Shown: positions 37,315-47,251 of the stretch, piece after piece
Position numbering within the stretch: the stretch's first letter is position 1
Layout: the number at the start of each line of letters is the position of its first letter
NCBI RefSeq assembly: GCF_000816845.1
Contig: NZ_CP006879.1
Location: 310,001 to 374,000 of the forward strand
Reading direction: 5' to 3'
From: Rhizobium gallicum bv. gallicum R602sp
Lineage (GTDB): Bacteria; Pseudomonadota; Alphaproteobacteria; Rhizobiales; Rhizobiaceae
DNA length: 64,000 nt
The notes under the pieces: model-generated
The model's database searches: none
Told to the model about the DNA's origin: nothing
Seen by the model: only the letters and a program-made list of their open reading frames with translations
Translations under genes and position numbers: made by a program

Positions 37315-37506
37315 TTAAATTCGCCTCCAAAGCTGGCTGCCGTTGAACAGGTCTTCGACGGTAGCGTCTTTTTCTGGCCAACCCAATTCAAATTTGGGCA
37401 CCATCACTCTGATCGGCAACTTGCGGAAGAATGCAATCGCTTCCTGGATGCGCCGGTCGGGCTCCTTCTCGATCTTGTCACCGGCTTTCAAGAGCCGAAT
37501 CGGCAC
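37315..37506 (-). CDS. Hypothetical short protein
   Basis: A 63-residue frame reading MPIRLLKAGDKIEKEPDRRI, QEAIAFFRKLPIRVMVPKFE and ending NGSQLWRRI. I do not recognise it. The composition is protein-like, and the frame stays open upstream to about 37540, so the true start may be earlier and lost in the IS110 remnant that begins there. It could be the tail of a truncated gene. Confidence 0.35.
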   Translation of the reverse strand: MPIRLLKAGDKIEKEPDRRIQEAIAFFRKLPIRVMVPKFELGWPEKDATVEDLFNGSQLWRRI

Positions 37507-37544
37507 GGTGACGACAAGTTCACTACGACATGCTTTCTTATAGG

Positions 37545-38000
37545 GGCGGAGAGGGAGCGCTACGCGGAGGCGATCAGCGAAGCGGTAATCCGAAAGATGA
37601 TGCGCTTCGTCCCGATCGGCCGAAGCAGCAGGCAGCCGCGGCGTTGCTGGAGACCGCGCTCTTCTGGTGCGGCAGCGAACGCACGGCGGTTAACGCTTTG
37701 CGCGCATCCGGCGAACTGGGCATCATCGCCACCGCCGGCCTGGCAAAGATTGAGGCGCTGGTTTCGATCGTGCCGCAGCGGGCTTCGCTCTGTGATGGCT
37801 GTTGTCAATGTGATCGAAGCTTTGCCGGTCAGTTCGACCGCGCAATTGTCGTGGAGGCCACGCGCGACGAGACAACCTTCGGTTGAAAACGATCCTGGCG
37901 GGGGCGCGATTACGGCGGCCACCATTAAGGTGGCTCGCCACTTTGCCGCCTGGCTCGCGTTGACACCGCGGTCTCATTCAAGCGGAGGTAAGGAGTAGCG
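37545..38000 (+). pseudogene. IS110-family transposase, heavily deleted
   Basis: Pieces in order: RYAEAISEAVIRKMMRFVPI, then QAAAALLETALFWCGSERTA, GELGIIATAGLAKIEALVSI, and near the end FAAWLALTPRSHSSGGKE. The first and last match the DAEAICEAVxRPxMRFVPVK and FAAWLGLTPRQxSSGGKERLG motifs of IS110 transposases. Frames change several times and both ends are missing. This is the third IS110 wreck in the window. Confidence 0.75.
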
Positions 38001-38457
38001 GGGACGAATATCGAAGATCCGAAATCCGGAACTCGGCGCTCTCCTCGTCGTGGGGCAACCGCCGTCTTCCGGGTTGCCCGGAACGACGCTCGGACGTGGC
38101 CCTAGCTGACGGCTTCTCGAGAGAAGGCCTCTCAACGCTTGCAGCGGTCGCCGTCTGATGGATGCAGTGACCGCCAAAACGATCTGCCCGGCGCAAAGGG
38201 CAAGGTGCAATAACAGGCGATGAACCCGTGGGACAAAATCCCGACACAAATGAACCTACTGCCCCAATGCGCTAAAGCGCGTAAACTTGATTTAGCTCCT
38301 CGTTTCGCGGATCCCTTCAAGGACAGCAGCCATGTGCCGCGCATGAAGGCCGGACATATGAACGAACCGCCCAATGTGTGAAATCGACCGAAAAAGCTTC
38401 CGGCCGAAGTAATATTGGAAGCCGCGAAGCCATCCCCTCGCTCCGGCGCGCTATCGC
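38001..38457. other. No gene recognised
   Basis: About 460 bases downstream of citrate synthase and after the IS110 relic. Only short shadows on both strands. A termination signal for the citrate synthase gene would be expected here on the minus strand, but I see no clear hairpin with a T run. Confidence 0.35.
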
Positions 38458-39747
38458 TCAGCGCTTTGAGATTGGCAAGTAGTCGCGAAGAGGCTCCCCT
38501 ATATATAGCTGGCGCGGACGGCCAATACGTTGTTGTGGATCCTCGATCATCTCGTTCCACTGCGCCACCCAGCCGACGGTGCGCGCGAGCGCAAAGAGGA
38601 CGGTGAACATCGTCGTGGGGAAACCCAGAGCACGCAGCGTAATGCCCGAATAGAAGTCGACGTTGGGGTAGAGCTTCTTCTCAATGAAGTAGGGGTCGTT
38701 CAGCGCAATTTTTTCAAGCACGATTGCAATCCGCATCAGCGGTTCGTCGCGCTGTCCTGTCGCTTCGAGCACCTCATACATAGTCTTCTGCATGATGCGT
38801 GCTCGCGGATCGTAATTCTTGTAAACGCGGTGACCGAAGCCCATCAGGCGGAACGGATCGTTCTTGTCCTTGGCGCGCGCAATGAATTCTGGAATGCGGT
38901 CGACCGTGCCGATCTCGGTCAACATGTTGAGCGCTGCTTCGTTGGCGCCGCCATGCGCGGGACCCCAGAGGCAGGCGATGCCGGCAGCGATACAGGCGAA
39001 TGGGTTGGCGCCCGACGAACCGGCAAGGCGAACCGTCGAGGTCGAAGCATTCTGCTCGTGGTCGGCATGTAGGATGAAGATGCGGTCCATGGCGCGCGAG
39101 AGCACCGGATTGACGACATAGTCCTCGCACGGAACGGCAAAGCACATGCGCAGGAAGTTTGACGCATAATCGAGGTCGTTCTGCGGATACACGAAGGGCT
39201 GGCCGACATGGTACTTGTAGGCCATGGCAGCGAGCGTCGGCATCTTGGCAATCATGCGAAGGCTCGCGACCATGCGCTGATGGGGATCTGTGATGTCGGT
39301 CGAGTGGTGATAGAAGGCCGAGAGCGCGCCGACGCAACCGCACATGACAGCCATGGGATGCGCGTCGCGGCGGAAGCCGCTAAAGAAGCGCGGCATCTGC
39401 TCATGCACCATGGTGTGGCGCGCAACTCGATAATCGAAGTCCGCCTTCCGCGCCTTTGTGGGCAGTTCGCCGTAGAGCAGCAGATAGCAGACTTCAAGGA
39501 AGTCACCGTGTTCGGCAAGCTGTTCGATCGGGTAGCCGCGATGCAGCAGTACGCCAGCGTCACCGTCGATATAAGTGATGCTGGATTCGCATGAAGCCGT
39601 GGATGTGAAGCCCGGGTCGTAGGTGAACATCTGCGTTTGCTTGTAGAGCGAACCGATGTCAACGACCTGTGGTCCAATCGTTCCCGATCGAAGCTGCAAC
39701 TCGGCGCTTAGACCGTCGACCGCGACAAGGGCGCTCTTGGCAAGCAT
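38458..39747 (-). CDS. gltA: Citrate synthase (type II)
   Basis: A 429-residue citrate synthase that condenses acetyl-CoA with oxaloacetate. The start at 39747 follows AGGGGAAT; the frame is open 26 codons further but without a ribosome site. LLLYGELPT, then [32 protein letters not shown] and [19 protein letters not shown] carry the substrate and catalytic His and Asp sites. The length matches the hexameric bacterial type. It is likely a second copy: Rhizobium tropici is known to carry a plasmid citrate synthase (pcsA) besides the chromosomal one, and the IS-rich setting fits. Confidence 0.93.
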   Translation of the reverse strand: MLAKSALVAVDGLSAELQLRSGTIGPQVVDIGSLYKQTQMFTYDPGFTSTASCESSITYIDGDAGVLLHRGYPIEQLAEHGDFLEVCYLLLYGELPTKARKADFDYRVARHTMVHEQMPRFFSGFRRDAHPMAVMCGCVGALSAFYHHSTDITDPHQRMVASLRMIAKMPTLAAMAYKYHVGQPFVYPQNDLDYASNFLRMCFAVPCEDYVVNPVLSRAMDRIFILHADHEQNASTSTVRLAGSSGANPFACIAAGIACLWGPAHGGANEAALNMLTEIGTVDRIPEFIARAKDKNDPFRLMGFGHRVYKNYDPRARIMQKTMYEVLEATGQRDEPLMRIAIVLEKIALNDPYFIEKKLYPNVDFYSGITLRALGFPTTMFTVLFALARTVGWVAQWNEMIEDPQQRIGRPRQLYIGEPLRDYLPISKR

Positions 39748-39889
39748 GTTTATTCCCCTATGAATCCGGAAACCAAAGCGAACGTTGCCGAGAGACTCGT
39801 TCGATGCTGATAGACGAGAGGTCATCGAATAGACCCTTCCTTCCGCCGGTCGTCTCTGGCGACGTCAATGTGACTTTGCGGTGGGCGCT

Positions 39890-40069
39890 TTATGATATCC
39901 GCCCAAGCCGGTGGTACAGGTTTGAATACTTAACTGCTTCCGGCTTGTCCTTCAGCTCTTGCAGGTAGTGAGCGATAGCGACCCGAATAAGTTCAAAATC
40001 CTGCTGCGAGAAGACGGCACGCGACCGCTCGGGTTGGACGGTTTTTTCTTCCTCGGCTTCTTTCGACAT
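39890..40069 (-). CDS. Small conserved protein beside isocitrate lyase
   Basis: A 59-residue protein starting MSKEAEEEKTVQPERSRAVF and continuing LIRVAIAHYLQELKDKPEAV. GGAGG lies 5-10 bases before the ATG at 40069, which supports a real gene. It is highly charged, probably helical, cytoplasmic, with no known domain. It sits 53 bases after the isocitrate lyase stop on the same strand and is probably co-transcribed. I have no function to offer; small genes in this position are, to my memory, common in rhizobia. Confidence 0.65.
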   Translation of the reverse strand: MSKEAEEEKTVQPERSRAVFSQQDFELIRVAIAHYLQELKDKPEAVKYSNLYHRLGRIS

Positions 40070-40122
40070 GTCTTTCCTCCGTGAGGCGGGGGAGCGTTTG
40101 TCGCTACCCCGTAAGTCGTTGA

Positions 40123-41715
40123 TCAAGCGGCGAACTGGTTCATGGTATTGTAGGCCCCGCCGGCCTTCAGGGCCGCTTCGCCGGCGAAATAGTCCTTGTG
40201 ATCGTCGCCCATGTCGGAGCCTGCCATGTTCTGGTGCTTCACGCAGGCAATGCCTTGGCGGATTTCTTTTCGCTGGACGTTGGCGACATAGCCGAGCATG
40301 CCCTGCTCGCCGAAATATTCCTTGGCGAGGTTGTCGGTCGAAAGCGCTGCAGTGTGATAGGTTGGCAGCGTGATCAGGTGATGGAAGATCCCGGCGCGTT
40401 TGGAAGCGTCGTGCTGGAACGTTCTGATCTTTTCGTCGGCTTCGCGTGCCAGATCGCTGTCGTCATACTGCTCGCTCATCAGCTTCGTTCGATCGAACCC
40501 GGAGACGTCCTTTCCTTCCTTTTCCCAGACATCGAATACCTGCTGCCGGAAGTTCAGCGTCCAGTTGAACGACGGCGAGTTGTTGTAGACCAGCTTGGCA
40601 TTCGGGATCTCCTCGCGGATGCGATCCATCATGCTGGCGATCTGCTCGACATGGGGCCTTTCGGTCTCGATCCACAGCAGGTCGGCACCATTGTTGAGAG
40701 CATTGATGCAATCAAGGACGCAGCGGTCGGCGCCGGTGCCTTCGCGGAACTGAAAGAGGTTGGAGCGCAGCCGCTTCGGCCGCAATACCTTTGAGCCGCG
40801 CGTGATCAAGACATCACCGTTAGAGGGCGACTGGCCGGTGATATCGTCGCAATCCAGGAAGGCGTTGTACTGATCGCCGATATCGCCTTCGCTAACGCTG
40901 AACGCGATTTGCTTCGTTAGGCCTGCGCCAAGAGAGTCGGTGCGGGCGACGATGATTCCGTCATCGATGCCGAGCTCGAGGAATGCGTAGCGGCACGCGC
41001 GGATCTTGGCGACGAATTCTTCGTGGGGAATGGTCACCTTGCCGTCCTGATGGCCGCACTGCTTTTCGTCGGAAACCTGGTTTTCGATCTGCAGCGCACA
41101 GGCGCCGGCTTCGATCATTTTTTTCGCGAGCAGATAGGTTGCTTCGGCATTTCCGAATCCTGCGTCGATATCGGCAATAATGGGGATGACATGCGTCTGG
41201 TGATTGTCGACCGCTTGAACCAGTTGCTGTTCTCGCGCTTGATCGCCCTCCGCCCGGGCTTTGTCGATTTCTCTGAACAACATACCGAGTTCGCGTGCAT
41301 CTGCCTGGCGCAGGAAAGTGTAGAGTTCCTCGACGAGGGCCGGCACGCTGGTTTTTTCGTGCATGGATTGGTCGGGCAGGGGACCGAATTCGGACCTGAG
41401 CGCTGCAACCATCCATCCGGAGAGATAGAGGTAGCGTCGCTCGGTCGACCCGAAATGCTTCTTCAGCGAGATTACTTTCTGCTGAGCGATAAAGCCATGC
41501 CAGCAGCCGAGGGACTGCGTGTATTTGCTCGGGTCCTTGTCATAGCCGGCCATGTCGCGGCGCATGATCGCGGCCGTGTAGCGCGCGATATCGAGACCCG
41601 TCTTGAATCGGTTCTGCAGACGCATCCGGGCGACAGCCTCACCTGTCAGTCCGGTCCATTCGGCTTTGCCCGCGATCAGGCGGTTGGCGTCTTCGAGATA
41701 GGCTGCATACAACAT
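40123..41715 (-). CDS. aceA: Isocitrate lyase
   Basis: A 530-residue isocitrate lyase, which splits isocitrate to glyoxylate and succinate. It belongs to the long form (about 530 residues, as in Pseudomonas aeruginosa) rather than the 430-residue form common in rhizobia. The catalytic Cys is in the KQCGH motif (variant of KKCGH) followed by QDGKVTIPHEEFV. IADIDAGFGNAEATYLLAKK provides the Mg site. The start at 41715 has GGAGGAA upstream. It is divergent from an XRE/ScfR-type regulator. Its partner enzyme, malate synthase, is broken in this window, so another copy must serve. Confidence 0.93.
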   Translation of the reverse strand: MLYAAYLEDANRLIAGKAEWTGLTGEAVARMRLQNRFKTGLDIARYTAAIMRRDMAGYDKDPSKYTQSLGCWHGFIAQQKVISLKKHFGSTERRYLYLSGWMVAALRSEFGPLPDQSMHEKTSVPALVEELYTFLRQADARELGMLFREIDKARAEGDQAREQQLVQAVDNHQTHVIPIIADIDAGFGNAEATYLLAKKMIEAGACALQIENQVSDEKQCGHQDGKVTIPHEEFVAKIRACRYAFLELGIDDGIIVARTDSLGAGLTKQIAFSVSEGDIGDQYNAFLDCDDITGQSPSNGDVLITRGSKVLRPKRLRSNLFQFREGTGADRCVLDCINALNNGADLLWIETERPHVEQIASMMDRIREEIPNAKLVYNNSPSFNWTLNFRQQVFDVWEKEGKDVSGFDRTKLMSEQYDDSDLAREADEKIRTFQHDASKRAGIFHHLITLPTYHTAALSTDNLAKEYFGEQGMLGYVANVQRKEIRQGIACVKHQNMAGSDMGDDHKDYFAGEAALKAGGAYNTMNQFAA

Positions 41716-41842
41716 CGATTCCTCCAGGACTGTCGATTTCAAGTGTGCCGTGCAATAACGCGTCCGATGAAAATGCTGGAGCCGTCCCAGTGTCACGTTG
41801 TCAAACTTTACAATGAATCGCTGTAATGTTGTAATGTTCGTC
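41716..41842. promoter_or_regulatory. Divergent promoter region aceA / XRE regulator
   Basis: A 127-base gap between two oppositely oriented genes. It contains repeated, partly symmetric AT-rich words: TTTACAATG (41807-41815), TGTAATGT (41822-41829) and TGTAATGT again (41830-41837 with one base offset), facing each other across about 6 bases. These are good candidates for binding of the regulator encoded at 41843. Inference only. Confidence 0.4.
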
Positions 41843-43234
41843 ATGGAAAAGCATGGCGTTTACTTAGGACCTCGTCTTCGGCGGCTGCGAAGGGATCTTG
41901 GTCTCACTCAGGCTATGATGGCGTCGGACCTCGACGTGTCCCCGTCATATGTCGCCCTGATGGAGGGTAATCAGCGCCCGATGACCGCCGAGTTGCTGCT
42001 CCGTCTCGCGAGGACCTATAAGATCGACATGTCGGCTCTGGCCGACGACAGCACGCCCGAACTTCTTGGACGGCTGCAGGCAACCATCAAGGATCCGATC
42101 TTTACCGACATAGAGATTTCACCGCTCGAAGCAGCCGATGTGCTGAGCAGCTTTCCCGGCTTTGCTCAAGCCATGCTGCGCCTTTACACAGCCTACAAGG
42201 AAGAGCAGTTCGCCCTTGCCGACCAACGACAGGTGGCCGTTGACCGTGGGGGTGACGAAGGAGCGGATCCTGTTGCAGACGTGCGACGGTTCCTGGCCGC
42301 GAGACGAAACTGTTTTCCGGGCCTCGATGCGGCCGCTGAAAAGCTGGCAACCGCAGTGAATGACGCCGGCGGTCTTCAAGCATATTTCATGCAGCGTCAT
42401 GCCCTTCGTGTCCGACGGATCCCAGCGGAGATCATGTCAGGCTCGGTGCGCCGGCTCGATCGACATCGACGCGAGGTTCTGCTCGACGACTGTCTGGATA
42501 CAGCAAGTCAGAATTTCCAGGTCGCACAGCAACTTGCCTACGTCGAGTTCGACGACGAGATTGGCAAAGTCGTTCAGGAGGGCAGTTTCTCGACAGAGAG
42601 CGCGCGACGGCTGGCCCACCGGGCACTTGCTGGCTACTTTGCCGCCGCAGTGGTCATGCCCTACAAGCCCTTCGCCAAAGCGGTCGAGGCGCGTCACTAC
42701 GACGTTGAGGCGATTGCACGTCAATTTGGAACCAGTTTCGAACAGGCCGCTCATCGGCTTACAACGCTTCAGAAGCCTGGGCAGGAGCGAATCCCGTTCT
42801 TCTTCATTCGGGTGGATGCTGCTGGTAATGTATCCAAGCGCCTCGACAGCGCCAACTTTCCTTTTGCCAGGCATGGCGGTGGTTGTCCGCTGTGGACCTT
42901 GCATCAAGTCTTTTCCACACCTCGAACTGTCGTAACGCAATGGCTGGAATTGCCGGATGGCCAACAGTTCTTCTCGATCGCCCGAACCGTAAGCTCGAGG
43001 GGAGGGACTTTTGGAGTTCCGCGGGTCGACCGGGCCGTGGCACTGGTTTGCGAAGCCAGGTATGCCGAACGCCTGGTCTATTATCGACAACCGTTCACGC
43101 TAACGCCGATTGGGATCACCTGTCGCCTCTGCCAGCGCGATAATTGCAGATACCGGTCGGAACCGCCGATCGGCCGACAGATTCTTCCCGACCACTACCG
43201 CCGCACTGACGCGCCATTTGGGTTTTCCGATTGA
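41843..43234 (+). CDS. XRE-family short-chain acyl regulator (ScfR/RamB type)
   Basis: A 463-residue regulator. An N-terminal helix-turn-helix (about residues 8-62; LRRLRRDLGLTQAMMASDLD, SPSYVALMEGNQRPM) is followed by an IrrE-like metallopeptidase-type middle part (about 230-290, with ESARRLAHRALAGYFAAAVV, where the usual zinc motif is not clear) and a C-terminal short-chain fatty acyl regulator domain ending in the CRLCQRDNCRYR motif. Members such as RamB and MccR/PrpR-like proteins control acetate, glyoxylate and propionate genes. Divergent orientation to aceA suggests it governs that gene. The start at 41843 is preferred over upstream ATGs because it fits the domain start. Confidence 0.88.
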   Translation: MEKHGVYLGPRLRRLRRDLGLTQAMMASDLDVSPSYVALMEGNQRPMTAELLLRLARTYKIDMSALADDSTPELLGRLQATIKDPIFTDIEISPLEAADVLSSFPGFAQAMLRLYTAYKEEQFALADQRQVAVDRGGDEGADPVADVRRFLAARRNCFPGLDAAAEKLATAVNDAGGLQAYFMQRHALRVRRIPAEIMSGSVRRLDRHRREVLLDDCLDTASQNFQVAQQLAYVEFDDEIGKVVQEGSFSTESARRLAHRALAGYFAAAVVMPYKPFAKAVEARHYDVEAIARQFGTSFEQAAHRLTTLQKPGQERIPFFFIRVDAAGNVSKRLDSANFPFARHGGGCPLWTLHQVFSTPRTVVTQWLELPDGQQFFSIARTVSSRGGTFGVPRVDRAVALVCEARYAERLVYYRQPFTLTPIGITCRLCQRDNCRYRSEPPIGRQILPDHYRRTDAPFGFSD

Positions 43235-43817
43235 ATTGAGGCGGACGCGCAAGCGCGGCGTCCGGAGAAGACTGCATGTGCGAAATGCCGACATGTGCAG
43301 CCAGCCGATGCGTAACACGGTGTTCCAAAGCAAGCTCTTACGCTCTATAACTCTTTTGCAAGTTGGACGCCGTCGTGATCGGCTCTCCAGTTTTGACGCG
43401 CCACGCCCGAGGAGAAAAGGGCGGGCAGTATTATCCGCAGCATGCGCGATTTTCCTAGTCTCAGTCTGGGGGTGCACTCCAGGGATGTCCGCGATTTACC
43501 GGAATCGGTGTCCCCGTTAATCCGAAATCCGCACCCGTCTCTGCGGACTCCAAGAACGTGGGCTCCTCTATATTTTGTAGTCCTCATTGGCGGATAGAGA
43601 TAGACTGGCGCGTTGCGGAAATGCCGGTGGCGTTTCAAACAAGACGCTTTGTGCCGTCCACGTTTCACTACCCAGGGAATTTTGACGCAAACGCCTGCTG
43701 CTCGGGTGCTATCAAATGTCATCCCGCCGGCGCATCTGTTGGACTTGATGGGCCAATTTATCACCCGTGGGCGACAACAGAAAAACGCGGAAAACGCGCC
43801 ATTAAGGGGAACTTCAA
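43235..43817. other. Leader of the 43.8-kb ABC operon, no gene
   Basis: About 580 bases without a recognisable gene. Overlapping frames of up to 140 codons on both strands lack motifs. The promoter of the ABC operon should lie in its right part; AAGGGGAAC at 43805-43813 is the ribosome site of the binding protein. The box found before the other loci (ACATATGTTGCA) is not seen here. Confidence 0.4.
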
Positions 43818-45425
43818 ATGATAATCTCTCGACGCGACCTTATAAAGACCAGCCTTATCGCCGGGACGGCTGTGTCGATCCCGTCGCTGCTGCGGGCACA
43901 GACGGCACCGCCCGACGGACGGACGGTCCGTATGGGGCTTGGTGAGCTCCAGGTCTTCGATCCGATCTTTACGACTACTGACCCCACCCAGATCCATGGC
44001 CTGGCGATTTACGACACGCTGTTTTCTCCGGACTCCAGGCTCTTGCCGAGGCCGCAAATGGTGGAGAAGTGGAGCGCTTCGGACGACAAGAAGACCTATA
44101 CGTTCCAACTCCGGGATGGTCTGGCTTGGCACGATGGGACCCCGGTTACTGCGGGAGACTGCGTGGCTTCGATCCGCCGATGGGGCGAAGTGGCCTCCGG
44201 CGGACAAATGATCATGGCGCGGGCTAGCGATATATCGAAGAAGGACGAGAAGACCTTCACCATCGCGCTTAAGGAGCCGTTGGGGCTGCTGATCGATATG
44301 TTGGCAACGATAGCAGGAAGCTCGTTGTATATCATGCGTGAAAAGGATGCTGATAGGCCCGCAACCGAGCAGGTCACGACGAATATCGGATCGGGACCGT
44401 TCAAGTTCAATCATTCTCTTGCCAAGCCGGGCGCGAGCTTCACCTATGATCGCAACGAGAAATACGTGCCGCGCAGCGAAGCTCCCGACGGATTTGCCGG
44501 CGGAAAGGTAGTCAAGGTCGATCGGGTCGTGTGGGACATCATTGTCGATAGCCAGACGGCTTTGGCGGCCTTGCACGCGGGCGAGATTGATTTCGTTCGA
44601 CTGCCCCCCGCCGATCTTTACCCAATGATTGAGAGCGACCCCGATCTTGCACTCCAGGTTCTGGACAAGTCCGGCAACGATCTATGCCTGCGTATGAACC
44701 ACCTGCAAAAGCCGTTCGATAACGTGAAAGCGCGCCAGGCGATGCTTCACCTGATCGACCAGGAGGCGTTTTTGCGCGTCACGGCTTCTGACCCCAAATA
44801 CGGCCACACCGTCACGTCGATATTTGGCAACACTACGCCTTATTCAAATGACGAGAATACCGGCTGGTTCAAGAGGGGCGGCGACCCGGAAAAGGCCAAG
44901 CAACTCTTCAAGGAAGCCGGATATGCCGGCGAAAAGATCGTCATTCTTCAGCCAACAACCTGGGCGGCAGCCAACAACGCCGCGCTGCTCTTGGCGGACA
45001 TGCTGCGAAAGATTGGGGTCAATGCCGAGCTTGCGCCGAGCGACTGGAGCGGCGTTGTCGCGCGCCGCGCGAACAAGGGGGCCGTAGAGAGCGGCGGTTG
45101 GAGTATCTTCATAACCGACGATCCCGATTTCGTCCAAGGCGATCCGGTATCCGCGGTCTTTCTAGCCGCGAATGGCGAAGAGGGCTGGTTCGGCTGGCCG
45201 CAGAACGACGAATATGAGGCGCTTCGGGCCAAATGGGCTAGTGTCGAAACGCTGGAAGATCGCAAGGCGCTGGCCCGAAACATGCAGCGGATTTGGTGGG
45301 ACTTCGTCGGCGACGTGCGGCTGGGTCAATACGTCACGGCAATTGCGCGCCGTCAGACACTCACCGGGCTCATCGGGTTGTCGCCGCTCGTCCCGCTGTG
45401 GAACATGCAGAAGGCCGCGGTCTAA
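43818..45425 (+). CDS. ABC transporter substrate-binding protein (SBP_bac_5, peptide type), copy 2
   Basis: A 535-residue periplasmic binding protein, a paralogue of the one at 15678. The twin-arginine signal is ISRRDLIKTSLIAG, with cleavage expected after LLRAQ near residue 28. Family motifs include WHDGTPVTAGDCVASIRRWG and IGSGPFKF. The differences from copy 1 are scattered, for example FVRLPPADLYPMIES versus FLQTSPPDFYAAIEN in the lobe that may touch ligand, so the two could prefer different solutes. The stop overlaps the permease ATG by one base. It is the only copy still joined to its own permease and ATPase genes. Confidence 0.93.
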   Translation: MIISRRDLIKTSLIAGTAVSIPSLLRAQTAPPDGRTVRMGLGELQVFDPIFTTTDPTQIHGLAIYDTLFSPDSRLLPRPQMVEKWSASDDKKTYTFQLRDGLAWHDGTPVTAGDCVASIRRWGEVASGGQMIMARASDISKKDEKTFTIALKEPLGLLIDMLATIAGSSLYIMREKDADRPATEQVTTNIGSGPFKFNHSLAKPGASFTYDRNEKYVPRSEAPDGFAGGKVVKVDRVVWDIIVDSQTALAALHAGEIDFVRLPPADLYPMIESDPDLALQVLDKSGNDLCLRMNHLQKPFDNVKARQAMLHLIDQEAFLRVTASDPKYGHTVTSIFGNTTPYSNDENTGWFKRGGDPEKAKQLFKEAGYAGEKIVILQPTTWAAANNAALLLADMLRKIGVNAELAPSDWSGVVARRANKGAVESGGWSIFITDDPDFVQGDPVSAVFLAANGEEGWFGWPQNDEYEALRAKWASVETLEDRKALARNMQRIWWDFVGDVRLGQYVTAIARRQTLTGLIGLSPLVPLWNMQKAAV

Positions 45426-46366
45426 TGGCTGCTTACATTCTTCGGAGATTGGTTTCGACCGTCGCCGTGATGGCGATGGTCGGGATGTTTGTTTTCCTGC
45501 TTCTCAGGCTGGCGCCTGGCGACCCGGCAGCCATCATCGCCGGCAAGTCGGCTACGGCTGAGATGATTGCTGGCATCCGCGAGCAGCTCGGACTGAACGA
45601 GCCCATGCCGGTTCAGTTCATACGTTGGGTGCGGGATATGCTTGGCGGCGATTTCGGCACCTCGATCTTTGCCGGCCGGCCGGTTCTGGAGCTCATCTCG
45701 CAGCGGCTCGAGCCTACCCTTTCCTTGACGGTCCTGACGATGATCGTTTCGGTGACGATTGGGGTTTCCTTCGGTATCCTGGCCGCGTGGCGCGCTGGCG
45801 GTCTTGTTGATCGCATCTTGACGGCATTCGCGACGCTTGGCTTTTCTCTCCCGGTGTTTGTCGTTGGCTATTTCCTCATCTACTTCTTCGCTATCACAAC
45901 GCATTGGCTACCGGTCCAAGGATACAAGCCTATTGATCAAGGCTTCGGGCCCTGGTTTGTGCACCTGATCCTGCCGATCGTGACTTTGAGCATTCCCTAC
46001 ATTGCGTTCATCGCCCGGATCGCGCGGGCGAGCATGCTGGAGGTTCTGTCGGAAGATTACATGCGAACGGCTGTTGCAAAAGGCGCTTCGTCCTATGCCA
46101 TGCTTTTCCACCATGCCTTGAAGAATGCCGGCGTCCCGATCCTCACCGTGATCGGCTTAAGTTTCGCAGGCCTGATCTCTGGCGTCGTCATCACGGAAAC
46201 CGTGTTCAATATACCGGGTATCGGTCGTTTGGTGGTCGATGCGATCAACGGCCGCGATTACCCCATCATACAAGGCGTGCTTATCCTGGTTTCGGGTTTA
46301 TACGTCCTTATCAATCTCACGGTCGATCTTTCTTACACCTTGATCGATCCTCGCATCCGGTACTGA
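45425..46366 (+). CDS. Dipeptide-type ABC transporter permease (DppB-like), block copy 2
   Basis: A 313-residue DppB-type permease with the same sequence as the product of 18686-19627; the one base difference is silent. Six predicted membrane helices and the EAA loop (EDYMRTAVAKGASSYAMLFH) are present. The ATG overlaps the binding-protein stop (TAATG), which couples translation and makes this the natural arrangement of the operon. Confidence 0.93.
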   Translation: MAAYILRRLVSTVAVMAMVGMFVFLLLRLAPGDPAAIIAGKSATAEMIAGIREQLGLNEPMPVQFIRWVRDMLGGDFGTSIFAGRPVLELISQRLEPTLSLTVLTMIVSVTIGVSFGILAAWRAGGLVDRILTAFATLGFSLPVFVVGYFLIYFFAITTHWLPVQGYKPIDQGFGPWFVHLILPIVTLSIPYIAFIARIARASMLEVLSEDYMRTAVAKGASSYAMLFHHALKNAGVPILTVIGLSFAGLISGVVITETVFNIPGIGRLVVDAINGRDYPIIQGVLILVSGLYVLINLTVDLSYTLIDPRIRY

Positions 46367-46368
46367 TT

Positions 46369-47250
46369 ATGACCTTAATCTCTCCATCAATTGAAGCCCT
46401 GCCGAGGGCCCATCCCCGACTATCGGGTCTTGCTCGTCTGGCAAGACGGCACCCGCTGGTCCTGATAGGCGGTGGACTCCTCGTGCTGCTGATCATTCTG
46501 GCGCTCGCCGCGCCCATTTACGCCGGCGACCCGGTGAACATGGACCCGTTCAAGCGCCTCCAGCCGCCTTCGGTCGAGATGTGGTTCGGAACCGACAATC
46601 TGGGCCGTGACGTGTTTGCCCGAACAATCTTCGGCGCGCGAATCTCCCTTATGGTCGGATTGCTCTCGGCGACCTGCGCGGCTGTGGGCGGGGTTCTGAT
46701 TGGTGTTATCGCTGGCTACAATCGCCGGTTCGACAACATCGTCATGCGCATAATGGATGGCTTGATGTCGATCCCGACGATTCTGCTGGCCATCGCCCTT
46801 ATTTCTCTGACAGGACCGGGATTGGGCATTCTCATCGTCGCGATCACGATCCCACAGCTGCCAAGCGTCACGCGGCTGGTCCGTTCGGTGGTTTTGAGTG
46901 TTCGGGAGCGGCCCTATGTGGAGGCCTCCCTTTGTGGCGGTGCGCGTCTACCCAAAGTGCTGTGGCGGCATATCCTGCCCAGCACCATTCCGCCTCTTAT
47001 GGTGCAAAGCGCCATCGTCTGCGCAGATGCGATTCTGACAGAGGCCGGGCTGAGCTTCCTCGGCGTGGGCGTGCCGCCCGAGATTGCCAGCTGGGGCAAC
47101 ATGATCTCAAGCTCTCGGCTCTTTATCTCCATCTCCCCATTGACGATCTTCGCCCCCGGCATCTGCCTTGCCATCACGGTTCTAGCCGTCAACCTACTCG
47201 GCGACGGTCTGCGCGATCTGTTCGATCCCCGCGCAAAGCGGAGGCAGTAA
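46369..47250 (+). CDS. Dipeptide-type ABC transporter permease (DppC-like), block copy 2
   Basis: A 293-residue DppC-type permease, identical to that of 19630-20511, with the [20 protein letters not shown] motif after the first membrane helix and the EAA loop near residue 180. It starts 2 bases after the first permease and is followed after 1 base by the ATPase gene. Confidence 0.93.
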   Translation: MTLISPSIEALPRAHPRLSGLARLARRHPLVLIGGGLLVLLIILALAAPIYAGDPVNMDPFKRLQPPSVEMWFGTDNLGRDVFARTIFGARISLMVGLLSATCAAVGGVLIGVIAGYNRRFDNIVMRIMDGLMSIPTILLAIALISLTGPGLGILIVAITIPQLPSVTRLVRSVVLSVRERPYVEASLCGGARLPKVLWRHILPSTIPPLMVQSAIVCADAILTEAGLSFLGVGVPPEIASWGNMISSSRLFISISPLTIFAPGICLAITVLAVNLLGDGLRDLFDPRAKRRQ

Positions 47251-47251
47251 C

